A stretch of DNA of 64,000 nt from Paenibacillus wynnii (lineage in GTDB: Bacteria > Bacillota > Bacilli > Paenibacillales > Paenibacillaceae), in the NCBI RefSeq assembly GCF_000757885.1, contig NZ_JQCR01000003.1:2294001-2358000 (forward strand), in the 5' to 3' direction. The notes below the pieces were generated by a model. The model saw only the letters and a program-made list of their open reading frames with translations. It ran no database searches and was not told the origin of the DNA. Every line of letters starts with the position of its first letter. Within the stretch, counting starts at the first letter, position 1. Shown here piece by piece: positions 35,814 to 43,268 of the stretch. The translations under genes were made by a program, and so were the position numbers.

Positions 35814-35842
35814 GCTATCCTGCATACGGTTAGGTTTTTTTG
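35814..35842 (+). terminator. Terminator of rpsT
   Basis: Stem AACCTGACCG / CGGTTAGGTT followed by TTTTTT. Confidence 0.92.
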
Positions 35843-35870
35843 TACTCATTTTTCGAATCCAAACGGATAA

Positions 35871-35915
35871 AGAGCCTACCAATCCCTTTTTACTAAGGGT
35901 TTGATAGGCTCTTTT
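35871..35915 (-). terminator. Terminator of holA
   Basis: Stem AGAGCCTA-CC-AATCCCTT / AAGGGTTT-GA-TAGGCTCT. It is close to the holA stop and has T on both strands, so it can serve both converging genes. Confidence 0.8.
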
Positions 35916-35923
35916 GTTTGTCA

Positions 35924-36943
35924 TTAGGCTCCCAAGCGAAGCATGAAAAGCTCCAGTCCCAATACCTTGTCTATTGCTCCCGTCTTCATCTGGTGATCAA
36001 GGTCGGCCATAGCGCTTAATATTTGTCTCAGCCGTCTGCCTTCGAACTTGCGTGCCTGTTCACCGGCAAGCTTGACGGCGTAAGGATGAAGTCCCAGCTG
36101 CGAGGCGATCTGCCCTTGGGAGTAACTCAGCCCCGATAAATCCTTAACCTGTAGAATAATACGGAACTGTCTGGCAATCAATGCGGCAATCTTAATAGGT
36201 TCCTCACGCTGCTTCAGCAGCTCATACAAGGAGTCTAGAGCTTTGTCCAATCGTAGATTAGCAATATCCTCTACCAGCGTGAATACCGTTTGCTCAGTTC
36301 CACGATGGACAAGACTCTCTACAGCTGCTGCATCCACTGTACCGCCTTTACCTGCGAACAGGCATAACTTATCAATCTCTCCGGATAATCCTTGCAGTCC
36401 CGTTCCAGCGCTTGCTATGAGCACCTCAGCCATACCGGGGGCTGATACACAACCCCCTTCACGGATTGTTTTCTCTACCCATCGAAGAAGTTCCTCGGCT
36501 CCGAGTGGATTAAAGGCTACTACTGTTCCGGCTGTTTTGACAGCCTTAACAATTTTCTTACGCTCGTCAAGCTTGTCACTATTAACCATAAATACAATTA
36601 CACTGAAATCTGCAGGCTGCTGCATATAATCAGTCAAGGTATCCATTCGATGCTCCAGCTTAGCGTTTTCTTTGCCAGCTGTAAATAAAGAGGCATCTCG
36701 TACCAACAGCAGCTTACGCGGAACCATAAACGGAACCGTCTCCGCCTCTTCAATCACAGCTTGTATAGGAGTCTCTGACAAATCGAATGGAATCACCGCA
36801 AAATCACGATCCTCCTTGGCAATAAGCTGATTCTCCAGAACAGCTGCGAACTCATTCATGCGAAATTTCTCGCTTCCGTACAGGACATACAGCGGTGAAA
36901 TCTTGCCTTGCTTGATGTCTTTTACCGCCGTTTTGACATCCAT
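35924..36943 (-). CDS. holA: DNA polymerase III subunit delta
   Basis: 339 aa from ATG 36943, with GGAAGTGG upstream. Starts MDVKTAVKDIKQGKISPLYV and YVLYGSEKFRMNE, typical of the delta subunit (YqeN in Bacillus); the AAA+-like fold lacks a working ATP site, as in the family, and the C-terminal collar domain has LRQILSAMADLDHQMKTG. It is the wrench of the clamp loader that opens the sliding clamp. It stands just before rpsT in the conserved order. Confidence 0.95.
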   Translation of the reverse strand: MDVKTAVKDIKQGKISPLYVLYGSEKFRMNEFAAVLENQLIAKEDRDFAVIPFDLSETPIQAVIEEAETVPFMVPRKLLLVRDASLFTAGKENAKLEHRMDTLTDYMQQPADFSVIVFMVNSDKLDERKKIVKAVKTAGTVVAFNPLGAEELLRWVEKTIREGGCVSAPGMAEVLIASAGTGLQGLSGEIDKLCLFAGKGGTVDAAAVESLVHRGTEQTVFTLVEDIANLRLDKALDSLYELLKQREEPIKIAALIARQFRIILQVKDLSGLSYSQGQIASQLGLHPYAVKLAGEQARKFEGRRLRQILSAMADLDHQMKTGAIDKVLGLELFMLRLGA

Positions 36944-37021
36944 CCCGCCACTTCCTTTTCCTATTCATCTATCCCGCTTTTTTAAGTTATTTATGAGTTA
37001 TTATTGTATCATATAATGCAA

Positions 37022-37067
37022 AAACGGAGAAACTCCAGCCCAAGGGCCAAAGTTCCTCCGTTCCAGC
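37022..37067 (-). terminator. Terminator of the sigma/anti-sigma operon
   Basis: Stem AACGGAG-AAACT / AGTT-CCTCCGTT followed by TTTTTGC on the minus strand. Confidence 0.75.
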
Positions 37068-37208
37068 GGCGCATCTATATAAACGACGGTGAGAGAAGCC
37101 CTAGAAACTCCTCAGCCGACGGTCATACCGATGTTCTCAAAAGCTTATACTATTTGATCTCTTACTATAGTATATTCTGAAGTCCCGTAAAAAGTTCCAC
37201 TTTGGAGA

Positions 37209-38423
37209 TTATTTTGTGGACGGCGTCTCAGAGGCATTCGTTCCCGAATTTGTAGGCGTTACACCCGGAGTCCCCTTGGGTAATGGAGTAGAGGTTCCCG
37301 TATCTGGAATCATATACACATTCTTAGCAGTAGTTCCATCATTATCGGTCACATATCTAAACTCAAGGCTGTTCGCCGCCCATTCCCCTGTAACCCATTT
37401 CCCCGCTAACGGGATAGAGGTCAAAGGTAACCTATCAAGGCCAATTCCTTTCGGTGGAATGCTGTAAATAATAAGCTGCTTACCTTCCACGACTACCTCA
37501 TATTGACCGTCCGGTGAAGTCCAGGATAATTCGCCTATAACGTTAGAGGGAGAAAGCATACTCATCATCCCCTGATCATTATCGCCCTGAGGGAGTTTCA
37601 TGGATTCCATGATATCCATATTAGGCGCGATTTGCTGGTCAGACGCTGCGGATTCGCTCTTGCGATGCTCTGAGGTATCCTCCGGCGCATCAGTTACTTG
37701 CCCAATTTGTTTCGGAGATATAACATCGGCCGGTTTATCGGTCGATGCTCCAGCTGCAGGCGTAGTCGATTCTGTCCCACCTTGTGAGGAATCTATAACG
37801 TCCTGTGCATCCATGGAAGGGTTGGGACTCTCAACTATAGCCGCTTCAAACATACTGTTGTTGTTAACCGGGCTATTTTCCGCCGATCCATTGTCTGTCG
37901 CAGTATCTCCAGTTTCTATAGAACTTTGATCCATCTTACTAGCCGCTGAATTGTCTTCATCCATAGTCGCTGCAGAGTCGCTCATCATTATACTTTCTAC
38001 CTGTGCACCCGGCATCTCCTTCGGCATATTAAATATCGCAATTCCGAGTATTAGAGCGGCTGCCACCGCACCAATACCAGTCCGTTTACCTATGGAAGAG
38101 TTGGAAGAGCCTTTCTGTCGTTTGCCTTGTAATGGTTCACGCGAGAAAGGAACTACAACCTGATCCTCTGATCCCCCCTTGCCGGATTCAAGAAGGCCGC
38201 GATCCAGTTCGTCAAGCCGAGGCAAAATAGAGTCAACCAGACTGAAAGGGGCTTTCACGTCCGGCAGCTGCTCCAATCGCTTGGAAAGCGTGGTTAGCCT
38301 GTCAAAGATTTCCGCACAGGGAAGGCAATCATCTATATGGTGGAACATTTCGGTACTCTCTTCAATGCTCAAATCATGATCCAAATAACGGTGCATCCAT
38401 TCAATCACCTCCGTGCATCTCAT
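37209..38423 (-). CDS. Anti-sigma factor with zinc-finger (ZAS-type) domain
   Basis: 404 aa. The N-terminal anti-sigma domain holds His29, Cys33 and Cys36 (HHIDDCLPC; HxxxCxxC), a zinc-binding pattern of ECF anti-sigma factors. One membrane helix lies at about 113-132 (GIGAVAAALILGIAIFNM). The outer part is Ser/Thr/Asp-rich and low-complexity, with a beta-rich segment near 295-365 (GELSWTSPDGQYEVVVEGKQ, LIIYSIPPKG). Its start overlaps the sigma gene stop by 4 bp (ATGA), so the two are translationally coupled. It should hold the sigma factor at the membrane until an envelope signal, probably regulated proteolysis, frees it. Confidence 0.9.
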   Translation of the reverse strand: MRCTEVIEWMHRYLDHDLSIEESTEMFHHIDDCLPCAEIFDRLTTLSKRLEQLPDVKAPFSLVDSILPRLDELDRGLLESGKGGSEDQVVVPFSREPLQGKRQKGSSNSSIGKRTGIGAVAAALILGIAIFNMPKEMPGAQVESIMMSDSAATMDEDNSAASKMDQSSIETGDTATDNGSAENSPVNNNSMFEAAIVESPNPSMDAQDVIDSSQGGTESTTPAAGASTDKPADVISPKQIGQVTDAPEDTSEHRKSESAASDQQIAPNMDIMESMKLPQGDNDQGMMSMLSPSNVIGELSWTSPDGQYEVVVEGKQLIIYSIPPKGIGLDRLPLTSIPLAGKWVTGEWAANSLEFRYVTDNDGTTAKNVYMIPDTGTSTPLPKGTPGVTPTNSGTNASETPSTK

Positions 38424-38968
38424 CCCGACACACCCCCTTTCTGATACTCTTGAAGTCTATTTTGCAGCTGTTGTCTGGCTCGGAACAGATAGGATTTCAC
38501 TGTATTGAGGGGTAAGTCCAAACAGTCTGCAATCTCGTTGTAGGATAAGTCCTGAATATAACGGAGTACAATGACCGTTCGGTGATGCTCAGGCAACTGG
38601 TCAATAGCCTCCTGTATATCCTGGGCCAAATAACCAGACATCACTTCACGTTCAACATCATGCTTATCTTTAATTACCATTTCATGTTCATCCATAGACA
38701 CTGTTGGTTTAGCTCTTCTAAACTTATCAATGCAAATATTGGTCACGATTCGACCAACCCAGGTCTTGAACTGGGCTTTCTCCTCGTAAGATCCAATCTT
38801 CGTATACACCCGAATCAATGCCTCCTGGGACGCATCTAACGCATCCTGTTCATTATGCAAAATGTAGAAGGCCGTTTTGTATACATGTCCTTCAATTTCT
38901 CGCAATAGGGTGATTAGAGCGTCGCGATCGCCCGCTTGAGCGGCTCTGATGAGTCCCTGCTCCACCAC
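38420..38968 (-). CDS. ECF-type RNA polymerase sigma factor
   Basis: 182 aa from GTG 38968, preceded by GAGGGGG. Region 2 (ALDASQEALIRVYTKIGSYE, FKTWVGRIVTNICIDKFRRA) and region 4 (LPEHHRTVIVLRYIQDLSYN, EIADCLDLPLNTVKSYLFRA) are complete; region 1 and 3 are lacking, as in ECF factors. It resembles the SigW/SigX/SigV-like envelope-stress group but I cannot assign it more narrowly. An ECF-like promoter 30-60 bp upstream suggests it transcribes its own operon. Confidence 0.95.
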   Translation of the reverse strand: MVEQGLIRAAQAGDRDALITLLREIEGHVYKTAFYILHNEQDALDASQEALIRVYTKIGSYEEKAQFKTWVGRIVTNICIDKFRRAKPTVSMDEHEMVIKDKHDVEREVMSGYLAQDIQEAIDQLPEHHRTVIVLRYIQDLSYNEIADCLDLPLNTVKSYLFRARQQLQNRLQEYQKGGVSG

Positions 38969-38998
38969 GAAGGTTCCCCCTCTCTATGCAATCTTACT

Positions 38999-39025
38999 GA
39001 CGCGCAAGACTGCTAAATTGTTGCA
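38999..39025 (-). promoter_or_regulatory. ECF-type promoter of the sigma operon
   Basis: Minus strand TGCAAC (39020-39025), exactly 17 bp, CGTC (38999-39002). This resembles the B. subtilis sigma X consensus TGTAAC-N17-CGAC/CGTC, and suits an autoregulated ECF sigma gene. Confidence 0.6.
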
Positions 39026-39127
39026 TTCTGTAATTATTATTTTTATAAAATAAATCCTTATTAAGCATACAGGGGAAGCACCCGGTATTCAAATAAAACT
39101 TGCTGTCAATTACATTACAAAACTGAC

Positions 39128-39213
39128 ATCAAGAAGAAACAGCTTTACCCTCATTATAGGGTAGACAACCGTCTCTAGGGGAAATATAAATATAAACTAT
39201 AAAGTACACTTAT
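39128..39213. repeat. Degenerate palindromic element related to the leuS-leader repeat
   Basis: CAAGAAGAAACAGCTTTACC ... CCGTCTCTAG-GGGAAATATAA parallels CAAGAAGAAACGGCTTTGCC ... CCGTTTCTAGTAGAAATATAA of the element at 50650-50773. It contains a small hairpin TACCCTCATTATAGGGTA (39145-39162). Nothing coding is visible in 39026-39297. Confidence 0.55.
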
Positions 39214-39234
39214 ATCTTCTAGAATTTCACAAAA

Positions 39235-39262
39235 AAAAGACCTAAGGCATTACCCGAGGCCC
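39235..39262 (-). terminator. Terminator of the 53-aa protein gene
   Basis: Stem GGCCT-C-GG / CC-TT-AGGTC (one G-T pair), followed by eight T on the minus strand. Confidence 0.65.
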
Positions 39263-39297
39263 TGAGTGAAACCAAATCCCGCTCTCTTCTATATTAA

Positions 39298-39459
39298 TTA
39301 TTTACGAGCTACCTTTCTTCCGCGTATCCCAAAAACAATCCCTATAAATATAGAGAACACAGCAAGCACTAAATTACCATCAAACCAATTTATAATTCCG
39401 CCTGCTATAAATAAAAATGAAACCAGATATAAAAACTGTACACGCCGTTTCCCTAACAT
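39298..39459 (-). CDS. 53-aa membrane protein, function unknown
   Basis: ATG 39459 to TAA 39298, starting MLGKRRVQFLYLVSFLFIAG, with GGGGGAGG four nt upstream. Two hydrophobic stretches (FLYLVSFLFIAGGII; LVLAVFSIFIGIVF) separated by NWFDGN make a likely two-helix membrane hairpin with basic ends (KRR, RGRKVARK). The strong ribosome site and own terminator argue it is real despite its size. It is AT-rich, like its surroundings. I do not recognise the family. Confidence 0.75.
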   Translation of the reverse strand: MLGKRRVQFLYLVSFLFIAGGIINWFDGNLVLAVFSIFIGIVFGIRGRKVARK

Positions 39460-39579
39460 AAATCCTCCCCCTAACAAATCGCTGCACCCATTTCGATAAC
39501 ATTCTTAATACACTTTTAAATATATGAAGTTACTAGAAAATATATCCTACATATAATATAGATCCTCAACACTTAAAAA

Positions 39580-39617
39580 AACGGCTGCTAACCGATCTTC
39601 CGCGGTTAACAGCCGTT
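39580..39617 (-). terminator. Terminator of eda
   Basis: Stem AACGGCTG-CT-AACCG / CGGTT-AA-CAGCCGTT, with six T on the minus strand. Confidence 0.9.
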
Positions 39618-39644
39618 AAATATATTCAAACACTAAGAATTTTC

Positions 39645-40286
39645 TTAACCTTTAATCTCCTGAAACTTAGCTACATACTTTGCAGCCAGTTCAGTAATCA
39701 GATCATAACGACCATCCTTAGCAGGAGCGGTCAAATTACCGCCGATCCCAACAGCGATACAGCCGTTCGCAATCCATTTATCCATGTTGTTCAGATCCAC
39801 GCCTCCCGTTGGCATAATGTTCACATGAGGCATTGGCCCTTTAACTGCTTTTACATAATCGGGTCCAAAAGCACTGCCCGGGAACAGCTTCAGCACATCT
39901 ACGCCAAGCTTCAGTGCTTCCTTCATTTCACTCAGTGTCATGCAACCAGGCATATAAGGAATCCCGTAGAGGTTACACATTTTTGCTGTATCTTCTTCAA
40001 AAGAAGGGCTCACCACAAATTCAGCACCTGCCAAAATTGCAATTCTAGCAGTTAACGGATCCAGTACAGTTCCAGCGCCAATTACGGCACGGTCGCCATA
40101 TTCAGCAACCAATTTCTTAATCGCAACATCTGCATCAGTTGTAGTAAAGGTTACCTCGATATTGTTAAGTCCACCTTCGATACAAGCTACGGACATTTTG
40201 AAGGCATCCTCAGCATTATCAGCACGAATTACAGCAACTACCCCGACGGATGCAACATTTTGTAATACTTTTATCTTCTTCATCAT
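39645..40286 (-). CDS. eda: KDPG/KHG aldolase
   Basis: 213 aa from ATG 40286 (MMKKIKVLQNVASVGVVAVI), with GAGAGGAAG upstream; a second ATG follows at once, and the longer upstream frame has no site. It cleaves 2-keto-3-deoxy-6-phosphogluconate to pyruvate and glyceraldehyde 3-phosphate. The Schiff-base lysine is in VDVLKLFPGSAFGPDYVKAV; IGAGTVLDPLTA and VNIMPTGGVDLNN are family motifs. It is divergent from kdgK, which supplies its substrate, and the LacI-type gene nearby is the likely regulator. Confidence 0.95.
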   Translation of the reverse strand: MMKKIKVLQNVASVGVVAVIRADNAEDAFKMSVACIEGGLNNIEVTFTTTDADVAIKKLVAEYGDRAVIGAGTVLDPLTARIAILAGAEFVVSPSFEEDTAKMCNLYGIPYMPGCMTLSEMKEALKLGVDVLKLFPGSAFGPDYVKAVKGPMPHVNIMPTGGVDLNNMDKWIANGCIAVGIGGNLTAPAKDGRYDLITELAAKYVAKFQEIKG

Positions 40287-40625
40287 TAACTTCCTCTCTA
40301 AATTAACCAATGATAAACATTGATTCAATAACTTCAATAAACTTTTTTATCAAATTACGAGCAACAGCGCAATAACCACTAAGAAAATAGTAATAATAAT
40401 GTCTCTAACAGTCAATCTATTTTTGTGTGAATATATTGAATATTTCTCTTTTAGCCCTTAAAATACGATATATATAAAGGAAATTATTATTATTGGCTCT
40501 TTGTTTTCTCTTTAAATTAATGTAGTGAATGCGAATTGCGTTATTGTACAAAACCGATTTATGTGATAATTTCAAATTACAACTTATAATACAGGGAATT
40601 ATAACTCCCTGAGGAGGAACTATAC
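40287..40625. other. Divergent eda-kdgK control region
   Basis: 339 AT-rich bases without a gene. A -10 box TATAAT (40585-40590, plus strand) may serve kdgK, but the -35 region (TGTGAT at 17 bp) is weak. ACAAAACCGATTTATGT (40548-40564) is centred on CG and nearly palindromic (AAACCGATTT), the shape of a LacI-family operator, so it is a candidate KdgR site. AGGGA-ATTATAAC-TCCCT (40593-40610) could form a small stem in the kdgK leader. Confidence 0.4.
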
Positions 40626-41576
40626 ATGAGTAAACAATTGGATGTAGTCACTTTCGGTGAGCCGATGGCTATGTTTTATGCTAATGAGACAGGATCGCTG
40701 GCTGAGGTATTTTCATTCTCCAAAGCATTGGCAGGAGCAGAAAGTAATGTTGCTACCGGCTTGTCCCGTTTGGAACATCCTACCGGCTATGTTACTAAAC
40801 TTGGTGATGATAATTTTGGGCAATTTATAGTGGACGCACAGAATAAAGAAGGCATTAACACAGATAGCGTTACCTTTACCAAAGAGTATTCCACAGGAAT
40901 GCTGATTAAATCAAAGGTCCTTACTGGCGATCCTAAAGTCGAATATTTCCGTAAAAATTCCGCCGCCTCCAAGCTGAGCCTAGCAGATTTCGACGAAGCC
41001 TATTTCGCTTCTGCAGGACATCTGCATGTAACCAGTATTTCTTCCGCTCTGTCGAAGAGCTGTCATGAATTCTCCATACATGCTATGGAATTTATGAAGA
41101 GCCAAGGGAAGACGGTTTCATTGGATCCTAACCTCCGCCCAACCCTGTGGCCAAATACTGAGACCATGGTGAGCACTATTAATGATCTGGCTACACGCTG
41201 TGACTGGTTTTTGCCAGGGCTAAGTGAAGGTAAGACCCTTACCGGACTGGATACACCGGAGGAAATCGCATCTTATTATCTAGAGCGCGGCGTTGCCCTC
41301 GTTGTTATCAAACTGGGTCCTGAAGGTGCATATTATAAGTCTCAGGAGCAGGAAGGGTACGTGCAAGGATTTAAAGTAGAGGAAGTTGTTGATACCGTAG
41401 GCGCTGGAGACGGTTTTGCAGTTGGAATTATCAGTGCAATGCTGGAGAAGCTTACAGTAGCTGAGGCTGTCAAACGCGGCAATGCCATCGGCGCTTTGGC
41501 GGTAATGTCGCCTGGTGATATGGACGGCCTGCCGACCCGTGAAGGTCTGGCTGCGTTTATGAATCAGGAAGTGTAA
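40626..41576 (+). CDS. kdgK: 2-keto-3-deoxygluconate kinase
   Basis: 316 aa PfkB-family kinase, start ATG 40626 with GAGGAGG at 8 nt. It phosphorylates KDG with ATP to KDPG, the substrate of Eda. The PfkB C-terminal signature DTVGAGDGFAVGIISAML carries the catalytic Asp in the GAGD anion hole; the N-terminal GEPMAMFYAN and the GGxxxN-like AGAESNVATGLSRL bind sugar. It stands alone on the plus strand, with its own terminator. No uronate isomerase or transporter is present in the window, so KDG must come from genes elsewhere. Confidence 0.94.
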   Translation: MSKQLDVVTFGEPMAMFYANETGSLAEVFSFSKALAGAESNVATGLSRLEHPTGYVTKLGDDNFGQFIVDAQNKEGINTDSVTFTKEYSTGMLIKSKVLTGDPKVEYFRKNSAASKLSLADFDEAYFASAGHLHVTSISSALSKSCHEFSIHAMEFMKSQGKTVSLDPNLRPTLWPNTETMVSTINDLATRCDWFLPGLSEGKTLTGLDTPEEIASYYLERGVALVVIKLGPEGAYYKSQEQEGYVQGFKVEEVVDTVGAGDGFAVGIISAMLEKLTVAEAVKRGNAIGALAVMSPGDMDGLPTREGLAAFMNQEV

Positions 41577-41602
41577 GACAACGGAAATAGATAATTGTTG
41601 AA

Positions 41603-41640
41603 AAAGAGGCCGTACAAACTAAGGTTTGGACGGCCTCTTT
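41603..41640 (+). terminator. Terminator of kdgK
   Basis: Stem AAAGAGGCCGTACAAAC / GTTTGGACGGCCTCTTT with a 4-base loop. Confidence 0.92.
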
Positions 41641-41870
41641 AGTATATACATTGATAATGATAATTTTATTAAGTGTTATCAATAAACCGGTTTACGGGGT
41701 GGTACATCTGTTCATTCACATATTCTTTCACATATTCATTCACCCATCTACGCTTCTAACATGGTTCAAGTCGCTTTTTGGCGGTAGTGTATCCACAAGG
41801 TTCCACTTTTCATAACGAATAGAAGGGAACCCAATTCACAAGAAATAGATACGAAGGTAGTCAGTGGAAA

Positions 41871-42058
41871 ATAGATGTATTTTATACACTTATTTCTAGC
41901 TTTTGGCGCTTTGAAGTATGGATAGATGTATTTTGTGCAACTAAAAACACGAGTATGCCGATTAAACCCCGGAATACCCAAAAATAAGTGTATAAAGTGC
42001 AATTAAACACCCTAAAGTGTGCTAATGGAGAAATATAATTGTAGATTGTGCAACTATA
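41871..42058. repeat. Array of four phased ~25-bp repeats
   Basis: Units start at 41871 (ATAGATGTATTTTATACACT), 41922 (ATAGATGTATTTTGTGCAAC), about 41984 (ATAAGTGTATAAAGTGCAAT) and about 42035 (ATAATTGTAGATTGTGCAAC). Shared GTGCAAYTA anchors in the last three are at 41935, 41997 and 42048, so the spacings are 51, 62 and 51 bp. The sequence between them differs and the units are degenerate, so this is not CRISPR. The whole 41641-42143 gap has no credible gene. Confidence 0.65.
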
Positions 42059-42143
42059 TATATTGAAATCTATGCAGGTAGACGATTTGCCGTACATCTA
42101 ATGCTTATTGCGTAATGCTTGCTTTACAGTTACAACTCAATAG

Positions 42144-43160
42144 TTACTTCATAGATCTAACCGATCGCCCCTGCTGTAATGAGGGTGGAAAACGATAGGT
42201 GATGGGAACGTGGGAGCTATTATCTTCAATGCTCGAGAGCATAATTTTAGCGGCCTGCATGCCCATTTCATAAGCTGGCTGTCGGATTGTAGTAATTACC
42301 GGGTTATAGATATGAGCGAATTCTGCGTCGTCTATTCCCACTACAGACAGGTCTCCTGGAATGGCGATGGAGTCTTGATTAGCATATTTTAAGATCTCGG
42401 CAAGGACGATATCATTCGAGGCTAGAAGTGCTGTAGGTGGCTGTGGCAGCCCTAACAGACGTTTCACTTCTGCTGCAATTTCTTTACGCGGTACACTGCA
42501 GATATACTCCTCATTCAGGGGGAGGCCAGCCTCCTCCATCGCTTTTTTGTAGCCACTCATTCTCTCCTTGCGAGGAGTAATAGCATACTCACCAAGGGGG
42601 AGTGACAGCAGCGCTATCCGTTCGTGCCCATTCCGCACCAGTTCACTAATCCCTAATTTAACAGCCATCTCATTATCTAACAACAGGCTCTGCGTAGTAA
42701 CTCCCTCAACAAGGCGGTCCATAAATACAAGCGGATATTGAGCCTCGATTAACCGGGTATATACGGATGGATTATTCCCTGTTGGGAATACGATTAACCC
42801 GTCAACCTGTCGGGCAACCAGCGTCTCTACGTATTTGCTTTCCTTCTCTACATTCTCATCAGCATTACAAATAATAACCTGTATACCGCGGCTTTGCAGT
42901 TCATTTTCAATCGCTCGAATACATTGTATAGACAATGAATAATCAATATTGGCGACAATAATGCCGACCATATGCGTTCGGTTCTGCTTCAAGCTGCGAG
43001 CCAGCCCATTGGGTTGATAATTCAACTCCTCGATCACCGCAGCAATCCGATTCTTCGTCGCTTCACTCATATATTTAAAACGTTTGTTCAAAAATTGCGA
43101 GACTGTACTCTTCGACACCCCCGCCTTTTGAGCCACATCTTCAATCGTTAGTTTCTTCAT
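42144..43160 (-). CDS. kdgR: LacI-family regulator, probably KdgR
   Basis: 338 aa from ATG 43160 (MKKLTIEDVAQKAGVSKSTV), with GGAG about 10 nt upstream; the longer frame has no site. The N-terminal helix-turn-helix is KLTIEDVAQKAGVSKSTVSQ, with the hinge helix NYQPNGLARSLKQNRT; the effector domain is VGIIVANIDYSLSIQCIRAI to TTIRQPAYEMGMQAA. Close to B. subtilis KdgR in feel, and it lies 0.6 kb from kdgK and divergent eda, so it probably represses them and is released by KDG. Naming rests on context as well as sequence. Confidence 0.8.
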   Translation of the reverse strand: MKKLTIEDVAQKAGVSKSTVSQFLNKRFKYMSEATKNRIAAVIEELNYQPNGLARSLKQNRTHMVGIIVANIDYSLSIQCIRAIENELQSRGIQVIICNADENVEKESKYVETLVARQVDGLIVFPTGNNPSVYTRLIEAQYPLVFMDRLVEGVTTQSLLLDNEMAVKLGISELVRNGHERIALLSLPLGEYAITPRKERMSGYKKAMEEAGLPLNEEYICSVPRKEIAAEVKRLLGLPQPPTALLASNDIVLAEILKYANQDSIAIPGDLSVVGIDDAEFAHIYNPVITTIRQPAYEMGMQAAKIMLSSIEDNSSHVPITYRFPPSLQQGRSVRSMK

Positions 43161-43268
43161 CCGGTTCGCTCCACTCTTCTCTAAAGAAAAACACTTTATC
43201 AAAAAGTATAGCTTTATTTTAGTAAATTATCTACTGTTCTATTCTTCAATCCACATGTCCAAAACCTC

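Noticed and set aside
40548..40564. Definite KdgR operator
   Set aside because: Only one imperfect CG-centred palindrome; no second copy at kdgR or eda was found, so it stays a candidate inside the control-region entry.
41871..42058. Regularly spaced repeats suggesting a CRISPR array
   Set aside because: Units are degenerate, only four, spacing varies between 51 and 62, and no cas genes are in the window.
41766..42097. Two short minus-strand frames of 78 and 71 codons
   Set aside because: They read the phased repeats, are rich in Tyr/Ile/Cys, and have no ribosome site.
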